A stretch of DNA of 14,740 bases, taken from contig JAJRXN010000528.1 in assembly GCA_024276295.1 (NCBI GenBank), positions 1 to 14,740 on the forward strand, in the 5' to 3' direction. The notes under the pieces were generated by a model, which saw only the letters and a program-made list of their open reading frames with translations, did no database searches and was not told the DNA's origin. Shown piece by piece: positions 1 through 7,239 of the stretch. The position numbers and the translations under genes were made by a program. Each line of letters opens with the position of its first letter. Positions within the stretch are counted from its first letter, which is position 1. Origin of the DNA: Acidobacteriota bacterium (lineage in GTDB: Bacteria > Acidobacteriota > Polarisedimenticolia > J045).

Positions 1-11
1 GAGCAGCGGAA

Positions 12-1145
12 ATGTCATCCGGCGAGGATCCCAAGGCGGCGGCGGCTCGTTCGCCCCTCGACGACAGGCACCGGCGACTCGGTGCAAGGATGGTCCCGTT
101 CGCGGGCTTTTCCATGCCGCTGCAGTACTCGGGCGTGCTCGCCGAGCACCGTGCCGTGCGGACGGCGGCCGGGCTGTTCGACGTCAGCCACATGGGAGAG
201 GTCGTCGTCGATGGTCCGGGAGCGCCCGACTTCGTCGATCTGGTCACGCCCTCACGACTCTCGTCCCTCGAGCAGGGACGCGCGGCGTACACCGCACTGA
301 CGACGGACCGCGGAGCGTTCGTCGACGACATCCTGGCGTACCGGCTCGGCGAGCGGCGCTACCTGCTGGTCGTCAATGCGGCCAACCGCGCCAGGGATCT
401 CGCCTGGCTTCTCGACCACAGGGACGGGTTCGACGTCGCTGTCGAGGACGTCTCCGCATCGACGGCGCTCGTGGCGCTCCAGGGGCCCCGCTCGCGCGAG
501 ATCCTGGCCAGGGTTGCCGAGGGGTTCGATCCGCTCTTGCTGAAGTGGTTCCGGTTCGCCGACGGGCGCGTGGCGGGGCGTACGGTCCGTGCTGCTCGCA
601 CGGGATACACCGGCGAGATCGGCTTCGAGATCTTCTGCGCGACCGACGATGCGGGGACCGTCTGGGACGCGCTGCTCGCTGCAGGGTCCGATGCCGGTCT
701 CAAGCCGGCCGGCCTTGGCGCCCGCGACACGCTCCGGCTCGAGGCGGCACTTCCGCTCTACGGACAGGACATCGACGACACGACCTCGGTCCTCGAGGCC
801 GGACTCGAGTTCATCATCGACTGGTCGAAGGACGGCTTCATCGGCTGCGACGCGCTGCGGGCCGAACGACAGCGCGGAGTCTCGCGGCGCCGCAGCGGTT
901 TCGAACTCGATGGCTCCGGGATCGCACGGCATGGCTATCGGGTCTACGACGGCGACGAGGCTGTCTCGGAGGTGACGTCGGGTTCGTTCGCCCCGACCTT
1001 GCAGAGGGCGATCGGCATGGCGTATCTGCCAAAGGAACTGGCCGAACCCGGTCGCGGGATCGCCATCGACGTGCGCGGGCGGAAGGTCCCCGCACACGTC
1101 GTTCCGCTTCCCTTCTATCGCCGCGCGCGCAGGCGCACGGGCTGA
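12..1145 (+). CDS. gcvT: Aminomethyltransferase, T-protein of the glycine cleavage system
   Basis: Transfers the methylene group from aminomethyl-lipoyl GcvH to tetrahydrofolate and releases ammonia, in the cytoplasm. The 377-residue product is slightly longer than usual (about 365) because of roughly 12 extra N-terminal residues before the conserved LGARMVPFAGFSMPLQY block. Visible family features are GLFDVSHMGE near residue 57, the acidic pair D105-D106 in GAFVDDILAYRL (the folate-binding Asp region), ALQGPRS, TGYTGEIGFEIF, GLGARDTLRLEAALPLYG, and the C-terminal barrel ending in VPLPFYRR. The ATG at 12 is the first in frame, and only 11 bases precede it, so the upstream gene and promoter cannot be seen. 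gcvH follows after 20 bases, so the two are probably one operon. Identification is firm; the exact start is less so. Confidence 0.96.
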   Translation: MSSGEDPKAAAARSPLDDRHRRLGARMVPFAGFSMPLQYSGVLAEHRAVRTAAGLFDVSHMGEVVVDGPGAPDFVDLVTPSRLSSLEQGRAAYTALTTDRGAFVDDILAYRLGERRYLLVVNAANRARDLAWLLDHRDGFDVAVEDVSASTALVALQGPRSREILARVAEGFDPLLLKWFRFADGRVAGRTVRAARTGYTGEIGFEIFCATDDAGTVWDALLAAGSDAGLKPAGLGARDTLRLEAALPLYGQDIDDTTSVLEAGLEFIIDWSKDGFIGCDALRAERQRGVSRRRSGFELDGSGIARHGYRVYDGDEAVSEVTSGSFAPTLQRAIGMAYLPKELAEPGRGIAIDVRGRKVPAHVVPLPFYRRARRRTG

Positions 1146-1165
1146 TTCCGCACGAGGAGGACACG

Positions 1166-1558
1166 ATGCCGCAGCCGCAGGACTGCCGGTACACCCGGGA
1201 CCACGAGTGGATTCATGTCGATGCCGAAGGGGTCGCGACCGTTGGCGTCACGGATTTCGCCCAGAAGGAACTCGGTGACATCGTCTACGTCCAGATGGGA
1301 GAGCCCGGACGGACCGTGAAGGCGGGCGAGCAGCTCGGGGAGATCGAGTCGGTCAAGGCGGTCGCCGAGTTCTATGCACCGGCGTCCGGCGAGGTCGTGG
1401 AGATCAACGAGGCCCTGGCGGAGGCCCCGGAGCTGGTCAACAGCGAGCCGATGGAGGGGGGCTGGCTCGTGCGCATCCGCCTCGCCGATCCGTCCGAGGT
1501 GGAGCGACTGATGACGCGCGACGCGTACGAGAAGTTCCTCACGGACGAATCGGACTGA
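1166..1558 (+). CDS. gcvH: Glycine cleavage system H protein (lipoyl carrier)
   Basis: Small lipoylated carrier that shuttles the aminomethyl group between the P, T and L proteins. The 130-residue length is normal. The N-terminal YTRDHEWIHVD and GVTDFAQKELGDIVYVQ blocks are typical, and the lipoylation site is K64 in GEIESVKAVAE. The C-terminal half has the usual NSEPMEGGWLVRIRLADP. The ATG at 1166 is chosen because AGGAGG at 1155-1160 lies 5 bases upstream; a longer frame reaching back into gcvT is only open by chance. It lies 20 bases after gcvT and is presumably cotranscribed. gcvP does not follow; the next gene is convergent, 22 bases away, with no obvious terminator between. Confidence 0.97.
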   Translation: MPQPQDCRYTRDHEWIHVDAEGVATVGVTDFAQKELGDIVYVQMGEPGRTVKAGEQLGEIESVKAVAEFYAPASGEVVEINEALAEAPELVNSEPMEGGWLVRIRLADPSEVERLMTRDAYEKFLTDESD

Positions 1559-1580
1559 CGGCGCCTGCGGGACGGAGCGC

Positions 1581-2192
1581 TCAGCCGGAGGCACGCAATG
1601 TCGGACCGGGATGGCCGGCGCGGGCCAGGAACGTTCGCAGCAGTTCGAGCGGCAGCCCGATCACGTTGGTGACCGACCCTCGCACCTCCTCGACGAACCA
1701 CGTGCCGGCTCCCTGGATGGCATACGCGCCGGCCTTGTCCATCGGTTCGCCCCCGTCGACATAGCGCCTGATCTCGCGGCGCGTCAGCGTGGCGAGGCGA
1801 ACCCGGGTCACGGCGCACGCCACCTGGGGCGGTTCCGGTGCGCGTGCGAAGGCGACCCCGGAGACCACGTCGTGCCAGCGTCCGGCCAGCGCAGCCAGCA
1901 TCCGCTCGGCATCCTCCGGCTCCCGCGGCTTGCCGAAGACCGTGCCGTCACAGGCGACGAGGGTGTCGCAGGCGAGAACGAACGTGCCTTCGGGAAGGCC
2001 GTGCGCCAGCGCGGCGCGCGCCTTGGCCGCGGCCAGGCGCGTGGTGGCGGCGCGCGCATCCTCGTCGGCGAGAAGCCGTTCGTCGACGGTGACCGGGAAT
2101 CGCTCGAAGGAAAGACCGACCTGGCGCAGCAGCTCCGCCCGTCGCGGCGAGGCCGAGGCAAGAACCAGGGAGGGGGGGGACTGCTGACTCAT
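1581..2192 (-). CDS. maf: Maf-family nucleoside triphosphate pyrophosphatase (YhdE-type, dTTP/UTP)
   Basis: Hydrolyses non-canonical or excess nucleoside triphosphates to the monophosphate plus pyrophosphate; historically described as a septum formation inhibitor. The 203-residue protein has the family fingerprint LASASPRRAELL at residues 11-22, the probable catalytic Asp D76 in LACDTLVACDG, FGKPREPEDAERML, DVVSGVAF, and KAGAYAIQG (153-161). The Gln in YAIQG resembles the YhdE (dTTP/UTP) subgroup rather than the YceF subgroup; that substrate assignment is by motif only. The start at 2192 is chosen because it puts the SASPRR motif at the usual distance from the N terminus. A longer open frame to 2426 adds only low-complexity sequence. 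It is transcribed divergently from the cytochrome gene and convergently with gcvH. Confidence 0.94.
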   Translation of the reverse strand: MSQQSPPSLVLASASPRRAELLRQVGLSFERFPVTVDERLLADEDARAATTRLAAAKARAALAHGLPEGTFVLACDTLVACDGTVFGKPREPEDAERMLAALAGRWHDVVSGVAFARAPEPPQVACAVTRVRLATLTRREIRRYVDGGEPMDKAGAYAIQGAGTWFVEEVRGSVTNVIGLPLELLRTFLARAGHPGPTLRASG

Positions 2193-2304
2193 GGCGGATC
2201 CCGTTCTTTGCGCCAGCGAACGCGCGCGCCTATTCTCGACCTCCGGGGCGGGCACCGATGCCGGTGCAGGACCCGGATCGCGAGAAGGGGCGGCGACAGG
2301 GTAC

Positions 2305-3660
2305 ATGCAGCAGCGGAGCACGACAGCGGGATGGTGGATCCTGCTCCTGGTGACGCTGGGCGGCGGCCTCCCGGCGGGCGCGTCGTCGGCACCGGACGGG
2401 ATCCTGCTCTTTACCGGGGCGGTCAACGGATACCTCGACCAGTGCGGCTGCGCGAGGTTCCCGCTCGGCGGGCTCGATCGCCGCGCGTCGCTCGCCGCCC
2501 GGCTGCGGGCGGCCTATCCGAAGAGCGCGCTGGTCTGGCTCGACGGCGGCAACTTCTTCGATACCCCCGGTCCTGGCGGGGAGGTCAAGACGCGGGCCCT
2601 CGTCGAGGCGATGGGGCGGCTCGGCTGCGTCGTGAGCGGAGTCGGTGAGCGTGACCTCCTGATGGGCGTCCCGACCTTCCTCGAGCTGACGAAGGACGCG
2701 GCGTTTCCGCTGATCAGCACCAACCTCGTCCGCCGCAGCACCGGCGAGCCGTGGCTGTCTCCGGGGACGGTCGTCCTGGTCGACGGCATGCGGGTCGCGG
2801 TCCTGGCCGTCACCCGCGAGAACCCATCCTTCTCTCGACCGCTGCCGGATGGCGACGAACTGGTGACAGACGCTCCGGCAGCGGCGGTGACGCGGTTTCT
2901 TCCCCGCTTTCGCCAGGGAGCCGACCTGGTCGTGGTCCTCGCGCTCCTGTCGATCGACGAGGCGCGGCTGCTCGCGCGTCGCGTGCCGGAGATCGACCTG
3001 ATTCTCGGTGCGCACGGTTCGGCGCTGACCGCCGAGGCGATCCGCGAGGGTCGGACGACGATCGTATACGCCGGAAACGAGGGCAAGAACGTCGGGCAGA
3101 TCGAGCTGTTCGCGGATCCAGAGGGGGGGCGCCCCTCGCTGGTGACCCGCGTCAGGGCTCTTGGCGACGACCTGACGCCGGACAGGGAGATGGAGGCTTT
3201 CGTGGTGGAGCGGCTCGCGGCGGCCCAGGAAGCCGAGCGCAACGCCCGGGTCAGCGGGGCGCCGGACGGCGCCGAGGCCGGGAAGGGGGTGCGCTACCTC
3301 GGGCCGGGAAGCTGCACGGCATGCCACAGCACCGTCGTCGCGGACTGGTCGGGAACGCCCCACGCGAGGGCGTGGGAGACGCTGCAGCGGAACGCGAAGC
3401 GGGTTCGCCGCAACTGCGTCGCGTGCCACGTGACCGGCTTCGAGCAGCCGAGCGGGTTCACGGACGCGGAAGCCACGCCGCACCTGCTGTCCGTCGGCTG
3501 CGAGGCCTGCCATGGACCGGCAGGCGACCACGTGGCGGCGCCCGATCGCCCCTACGGAGCGATCTCGATCGCGACCTGCACGTCGTGCCACACGGCCGAG
3601 ATGGACCCCGCGTTCAACTACTACCGGGATCTCAAGGCCGTCTCCCACGGTCTTCGCTGA
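2305..3660 (+). CDS. Secreted 5'-nucleotidase-like protein fused to a tetraheme cytochrome c module
   Basis: A 451-residue exported protein. Residues 1-28 look like a signal peptide (hydrophobic WWILLLVTLGG, then AGASSA). Residues 32-320 resemble the UshA-type metallophosphatase fold, including the CGC-PLGGLDRRA element (C47, C49) seen in cytochrome-linked relatives. The usual metal ligands are degenerate: the region expected to hold DxH reads FTGAVNGY, DxGD reads DGGN, and GNHE reads GVGERD, so phosphatase activity is doubtful. The C-terminal part has four c-type haem sites: CTACH 337-341, CVACH 371-375, CEACH 399-403 and CTSCH 425-429, as in cytochrome c554-like proteins, and the chain ends soon after H448. 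It is probably a periplasmic electron carrier. The ATG at 2305 is preferred over an ATG at 2191 because it places the signal peptide at the N terminus. The partner and donor are unknown. Confidence 0.88.
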   Translation: MQQRSTTAGWWILLLVTLGGGLPAGASSAPDGILLFTGAVNGYLDQCGCARFPLGGLDRRASLAARLRAAYPKSALVWLDGGNFFDTPGPGGEVKTRALVEAMGRLGCVVSGVGERDLLMGVPTFLELTKDAAFPLISTNLVRRSTGEPWLSPGTVVLVDGMRVAVLAVTRENPSFSRPLPDGDELVTDAPAAAVTRFLPRFRQGADLVVVLALLSIDEARLLARRVPEIDLILGAHGSALTAEAIREGRTTIVYAGNEGKNVGQIELFADPEGGRPSLVTRVRALGDDLTPDREMEAFVVERLAAAQEAERNARVSGAPDGAEAGKGVRYLGPGSCTACHSTVVADWSGTPHARAWETLQRNAKRVRRNCVACHVTGFEQPSGFTDAEATPHLLSVGCEACHGPAGDHVAAPDRPYGAISIATCTSCHTAEMDPAFNYYRDLKAVSHGLR

Positions 3661-3670
3661 CGGTCTTCCC

Positions 3671-3807
3671 AGCCGCCCCGGCTTTTCCGGAGACGTCGAT
3701 ACCTGAGTCTCAAGAAGTCTCCGAGCTACTCTCCAGAGACGCGTGAGCGGGCGATGCGACTGGTCCGGGAGCAGGTGCGTGAGCACGGCTCCGAGTGGGC
3801 GGCCGTA
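3671..3807 (+). pseudogene. Left-end remnant of an IS3-family insertion sequence with orfA fragment
   Basis: Reading in frame from a CTG at 3703, the sequence encodes LSLKKSPSYSPETRERAMRL followed by VREQVREHGSEWAAV, ending at 3807. This matches the N terminus of IS3-family OrfA, the helix-turn-helix transposase subunit, whose hallmark is SPE-x-RERAVRLV...WAA. After AAV the similarity stops abruptly. Just upstream, 3671-3694 has a GCCGCCCCGG run followed by CCGGAGAC, the kind of sequence found at and just inside the ends of this IS group; that comparison is from memory. No orfB (DDE integrase) and no right end are present, so this is a deleted, inactive relic. It begins within about 10 bases of the cytochrome stop codon. 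Confidence 0.65.
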
Positions 3808-4000
3808 CACTCGCGTCCGACGGTCGCGAGCCGGAGCGGCCGCCATGCGCCGGTCGGGGTGGCGCGCCATCGGGAACGGCCCAAAAGACATCCGGCCCGC
3901 CGGGGAGGGCGGGCCGGACCAGAGGAGGAGGTCTGTCAGAAGAGGGTCTTCTGAACCTGCGATGCGGGGGGCGCATCACAGGATTTTCTGGGAGAGGAGG
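3808..4000. other. Non-coding spacer with hairpins, between the IS relic and the sigma-like gene
   Basis: No supported reading frame. It holds two perfect inverted repeats, one at 3891-3918 (listed as a terminator) and one at 3936-3954, where TCAGAAGA pairs with TCTTCTGA around a GGG loop. A Shine-Dalgarno-like GAGGAGGAGG lies near 3922-3931 but no start codon sits at a useful distance. With the IS relic, this makes the whole stretch 3661-4000 free of intact genes. Confidence 0.6.
3880..3918 (-). terminator. Probable intrinsic terminator of the sigma-like gene
   Basis: TCCGGCCCGCC at 3891-3901 pairs perfectly with GGCGGGCCGGA at 3908-3918, an 11-bp GC-rich stem with a 6-base loop. Read on the minus strand, the stem is followed by TGTCTTTTG, a short U-rich run, and it lies about 80 bases past the stop at 4001. 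On the plus strand no T-run follows, so it fits termination of the minus-strand gene better than of the cytochrome gene. Confidence 0.55.
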
Positions 4001-4411
4001 TCAGGTCAGAGAGAACTGAAGCTGGCGGCGCAAGGAGCCGAGGCGCTCACGCAGCTTCATCTTCGCTTCCTTTTCGAGCTGGCGGACACGCTCGCGGGAC
4101 AGGCCGAGGATCTTGCCGATCTCCTCGAGCGTCATCTCTTCGTTGCCCATCACGCCGAAGCGCTTGAGCAGGATCAGCCGCTCCCGCTCCGGGAGTTCGC
4201 TGAGGGCCTGGCGGGTCAGCTCGACGAGTTCCTTCTTGAACACGTCGTCCTCGGGGCGGGCCGTACCCGGGTCTTCCATCAGCTGGGACAGCCGGGTCTC
4301 GCCCTCGTGGTCGACGAAGTCGTCGAGCGACTTCTCCTTCATCAGCCAGGGAATCCACATTTCGTCGTTCTCCGCTTTGACGGCCGTCTCGGCCGGGTCG
4401 GTAGTCCCCAT
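4001..4411 (-). CDS. Short sigma-70 family protein containing only regions 3.2-4
   Basis: A 136-residue protein. Residues 26-60 match the linker after sigma region 3 (KSLDDFVDHEGETRLSQLMEDP), residues 62-90 match region 4.1 (ALSELPERERLILLKRFG), and residues 93-123 form the region 4.2 helix-turn-helix (MTLEEIGKILGLSRERVRQL), which in full sigma factors contacts the -35 element. Regions 1.2, 2 and 3.0-3.1 are absent, and the minus strand upstream is a spacer and then mutL, so they are not encoded nearby. ATG at 4411 gives the longest credible frame; ATG at 4360 (M18) has a GGAG nine bases upstream and may be the true start. It could be a half-sigma working with a partner, a regulator that binds through region 4, or a truncated gene. 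The region 4 identity is firm; the role is unknown. Confidence 0.85.
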   Translation of the reverse strand: MGTTDPAETAVKAENDEMWIPWLMKEKSLDDFVDHEGETRLSQLMEDPGTARPEDDVFKKELVELTRQALSELPERERLILLKRFGVMGNEEMTLEEIGKILGLSRERVRQLEKEAKMKLRERLGSLRRQLQFSLT

Positions 4412-4703
4412 CAAGGCCGGGTGGCGTGTCTGCCGCCGGCACACGCAATAGAGCAAACCCCATGCCAGACTGCCCCCCCGAAAAGCACCTGTTTTCGGGC
4501 CCTGGCGATGCGCCAAAATGGCGCAGCGCGCCTCGATGGCGTACCGGAAGCTCTCCGCTCGCGCATTCCTCCGGGCCCTGGTCGGCCTGATCGTCGATAA
4601 TGGCGAGGGCCTTGGCCTTGTCGGGGGCTCACCTGGACCTGGCCGGGGCCGCCAGGGCCGCGGCAGTCTGAGGGTCCGGGAAACGGACGTCAAGGGGGCA
4701 GGG
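4412..4703. other. Divergent spacer between the sigma-like gene and mutL with two hairpins
   Basis: No gene is supported here, though the frame leading into mutL stays open by chance. There are two perfect inverted repeats. CCCGAAAA (4477-4484) pairs with TTTTCGGG (4492-4499) around a 7-base loop, and TGCGCC (4509-4514) pairs with GGCGCA (4520-4525) around AAAAT. Neither has a following T-run. Promoters for both genes should lie here, but I could not assign convincing -35/-10 pairs; a GATAAT at 4596-4601 lacks a good -35. Confidence 0.5.
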
Positions 4704-6452
4704 ATGGGAAGAATCGCGGTCCTCGATCCGCGGGTCGCCGACCGGATCGCGGCCGGAGAGGTGGTCGAGCGCCCGGCCTCCGTCGTCCGTGAGCTGCTCG
4801 ACAACGCCCTCGATGCCGGGGCCCGGACGGTCGACATCGAACTCGAGGAGGGGGGACGCGAGCGGGTGCGCGTCGCCGACGACGGCGAGGGAATGCAGCG
4901 CGACGACGCGGTCCTTGCCTTCGAGCGACATGCCACCAGCAAGATCCGCACGGGCGACGACCTGCTCCACGTCGCGAGCCTGGGCTTCCGGGGCGAGGCG
5001 CTGGCCGCCATCGCGGCGGTGTCCCGCGTCACGGCGCTGACGGCGCCTGCCGAGGGGCAGGGCACCCGGGTGGTGCTCGATCACGGGCGCCTGCTTGCCT
5101 GCGAACCGGCCCCGCGGGCCCGGGGCACGACGATGGACGTCCGCGGGCTTTTCGCGGGCATCCCCGCACGCCGGAAGTTCCTCAAGACTCCCGCGACCGA
5201 ACTCGATCACTGCTTGAGGACGGTCCGCCGTGCCGCGCTGGCCCGGCCCGCCGTCGGGTTCCGGGTACGCCACGAGGGGCGCGTGGTGCTCGAGCTGGCA
5301 CCGGGAAGCGACGAGGCACGGGTGCGGGCCCTGCTCGGAGATCGGTGGGGCCGGAACCTGATTCCGATTCGCGCCGAGGCGGGTCGGATGCGGGTTCGCG
5401 GCTGGGTCGGCCGCGCCGACCTGCATCGCCCGACCCGCGAAGGGATTCAGGTCGTGGTCAACGGGCGCCCCGTGCGGGACGGCTTCCTGATCCGCGCCGC
5501 CACCGATGCCTTCCGCAACACGCTTCCGCCGGGGCGGTACCCGATTGCCGTGATCCTGCTCGAGGTCCCGGCCGACGAGGTCGACGTGAACGTGCACCCG
5601 GCCAAGGCCGAGGTGCGTTGCCACCGTCTGCGCGAGGTCCGCGCGCTGGTCGTCGGGGCGGTCTCCGATGGTCTCGGCGTCCGGGCCGCGGTACCGCATG
5701 CTCCCGGGGGCCTGGTCAGGCCGCAGGGGGGAGCCGGCGGCCGGCTCGCCGCCGCCCGTCCCGCCGACGTGGCCCGGACGAACTGGCAGACCCTCTGGGA
5801 ATCGCCGCAGGGGCGGCAGGAGGCGCCGGCGGTCGAGATCGACTCGCCGGCGCCCGTCGAGGCGGGAGCCGACGTCTGCCCCCCGCGTCGCGTCCTGGCC
5901 CAGTTCCGGAACTGCTTCATCGTCGCGGAGGACCGCGAGGGTCTGCTGCTGGTCGACCAGCATGTCGCTCACGAGCGTCTGCTCTACGAGCGACTCCGCG
6001 CGCAGCTCGAGGAAGGGCCGGTCCCGCGCCAGGCGGCGCTGTTTCCTGTCGTGCTCGAACCGGGCCCGGAACTCGTGGAACGTGCCCGGGAGCATCGGGA
6101 ACGGCTCGAACGCTGCGGGTTCGTGATCGAAGACTTCGGCGTCCAGGCTCTGCGCGTCCTCGAGGTTCCGGCGGTGATGGGCCGGAAGACCGCCGCCGAG
6201 GGGGTGCTCGCCGTCCTCGAGGAACTCGGTCGCGCGTCCCGCCGGCCCGCCGAAGGCCTGTTCGAGCACCTGCTGGCGACGGTGGCCTGCCACAGCGCGG
6301 TCCGCAAGGGGCAGGCGCTGACCCCGGAGAAGATGGAGTACCTGCTGCAGGGCCTCGATGCCTGCGAGGCTCCGCACCACTGTCCGCATGGCAGGGTCGT
6401 CTCCCTGAGAATCGATCTGGGTCCGCTCGAGCGGGCGTTCGGGCGCTCCTGA
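4704..6452 (+). CDS. mutL: DNA mismatch repair protein MutL (endonuclease-type)
   Basis: Couples mismatch recognition by MutS to strand incision. The 582-residue protein has the GHKL ATPase N-terminal domain: IAAGEVVERPASVVREL at residues 15-31 with the expected catalytic Glu at E30, NALDAGA, DDGEGM, ATSKI and GFRGEALAAI. The C-terminal dimerisation domain carries the metal-binding endonuclease motif DQHVAHERLLYE at 418-429, then ACHSAVRKG (C529) and CPHGR (560-564), so it should nick DNA itself, as MutL does in organisms without MutH. Small deviations are D33 where E. coli has Glu32, Val for the usual Ala in DQHA, and Val after CPHGR where Pro is common. The ATG at 4704 is chosen by homology, with GGGGG just upstream. 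No mutS is in the window. Confidence 0.97.
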   Translation: MGRIAVLDPRVADRIAAGEVVERPASVVRELLDNALDAGARTVDIELEEGGRERVRVADDGEGMQRDDAVLAFERHATSKIRTGDDLLHVASLGFRGEALAAIAAVSRVTALTAPAEGQGTRVVLDHGRLLACEPAPRARGTTMDVRGLFAGIPARRKFLKTPATELDHCLRTVRRAALARPAVGFRVRHEGRVVLELAPGSDEARVRALLGDRWGRNLIPIRAEAGRMRVRGWVGRADLHRPTREGIQVVVNGRPVRDGFLIRAATDAFRNTLPPGRYPIAVILLEVPADEVDVNVHPAKAEVRCHRLREVRALVVGAVSDGLGVRAAVPHAPGGLVRPQGGAGGRLAAARPADVARTNWQTLWESPQGRQEAPAVEIDSPAPVEAGADVCPPRRVLAQFRNCFIVAEDREGLLLVDQHVAHERLLYERLRAQLEEGPVPRQAALFPVVLEPGPELVERAREHRERLERCGFVIEDFGVQALRVLEVPAVMGRKTAAEGVLAVLEELGRASRRPAEGLFEHLLATVACHSAVRKGQALTPEKMEYLLQGLDACEAPHHCPHGRVVSLRIDLGPLERAFGRS

Positions 6453-6471
6453 ATCCGGTGGAGGAGTCCGC

Positions 6472-7194
6472 TTGGCTCGCGGGGGCGTTCGCGGTATAGA
6501 TCACCCGATGCCGAACGATCCCGCTCGGGCCGGCGCCGTTGCGGCCGGTCTTCTCCTCCTGATCGGCACGGGGGCAACCGCGCCGGCGCAGGCCGATGTC
6601 CGCGTGATTTTCGCCAGCCACCACACGCTGCGCGCCGAAGCCGTCCGGTTCGAGGGGGAGCAGGCTGTCGTGGATTTCGGCGGAGGCAACGAGATGCGCG
6701 TGCCCGCCGCCTCGATCGCCGAGGTGCGGAGCCTCGACGAGCCGCAGGAGCCCGGGGCGGACACGCGCTGGCGCCTTCCGGGAGATCACCGGGCGGCGGG
6801 CGGTGACCTCGAGGCGGCGATCGCCCGGGCGGCGGATGCCACGGGCCTCGAACCGGCGCTGATCGCCGCCGTCGTCGAGGTGGAGTCCGCGTTCGATCCG
6901 TTCGCCGTCAGCCCCAAGGGGGCCGCCGGGCTGATGCAGATCATGCCCGAGACGGCGCGGACGCTGGCCCTCGACGATCCGTTCGACGCGGCCGCCAACA
7001 TCGCCGCTGGCGCACGGCTGCTCAAGCGGCTGATCGAGCGGTACGACGGAGACCTCGACCTCGCGCTCGCGGCGTACAACGCCGGCGAGGGGGCCGTGGC
7101 GCGATACGGTGGCATCCCGCCCTTCCCCGAGACGCGCAACTACGTGCGGCTGGTCCGGAGTCACTACGAACGGCTGCTCGGCTCGGACGCCTGA
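6472..7194 (+). CDS. Secreted lytic transglycosylase (SLT domain)
   Basis: Cleaves the MurNAc-GlcNAc bond of peptidoglycan in the periplasm, forming 1,6-anhydro ends. A signal peptide or anchor is visible (hydrophobic AGAVAAGLLLLIGTGA, then APAQA). A small beta-rich segment follows, then the SLT (Slt70-like) domain with catalytic E138 in VEVESAFDP, the GLMQIMPETA motif (153-162) and AAYNAGEGAVARYGG from residue 200. The TTG at 6472 has a strong GGAGGAG (6460-6466) five bases upstream and lies 20 bases after mutL, suggesting coupling. An ATG at 6508 would give 228 residues and a shorter signal peptide but has no ribosome site. Numbering uses the TTG start. Substrate and cell-division role are not evident from context. 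Confidence 0.9.
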   Translation: MARGGVRGIDHPMPNDPARAGAVAAGLLLLIGTGATAPAQADVRVIFASHHTLRAEAVRFEGEQAVVDFGGGNEMRVPAASIAEVRSLDEPQEPGADTRWRLPGDHRAAGGDLEAAIARAADATGLEPALIAAVVEVESAFDPFAVSPKGAAGLMQIMPETARTLALDDPFDAAANIAAGARLLKRLIERYDGDLDLALAAYNAGEGAVARYGGIPPFPETRNYVRLVRSHYERLLGSDA

Positions 7195-7239
7195 CGCGCG
7201 TCCACCGGTGCGGCGGGCGGATCCGGAGTAGACTGAACC

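Noticed and set aside
2208..2236. Promoter-like TTGCGC, 17 bases, TATTCT upstream of the cytochrome gene
   Set aside because: Only three of six and four of six consensus matches in a GC-rich background; not strong enough to list as a feature.
2230..3891. 553-residue minus-strand open frame opposite the cytochrome gene
   Set aside because: A shadow frame caused by high GC content; the plus strand has a signal peptide and four CXXCH motifs, while this frame resembles nothing known.
3920..3960. Shine-Dalgarno-like GAGGAGGAGG as the start of a small plus-strand gene
   Set aside because: No start codon at a suitable distance and no recognisable product follows.
4018..5065. Long minus-strand open frame extending the sigma-like protein far upstream
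   Set aside because: The part beyond 4411 is spacer and then antisense to mutL, and it shows low-complexity Ser/Arg/Pro composition with no sigma region 2 similarity.
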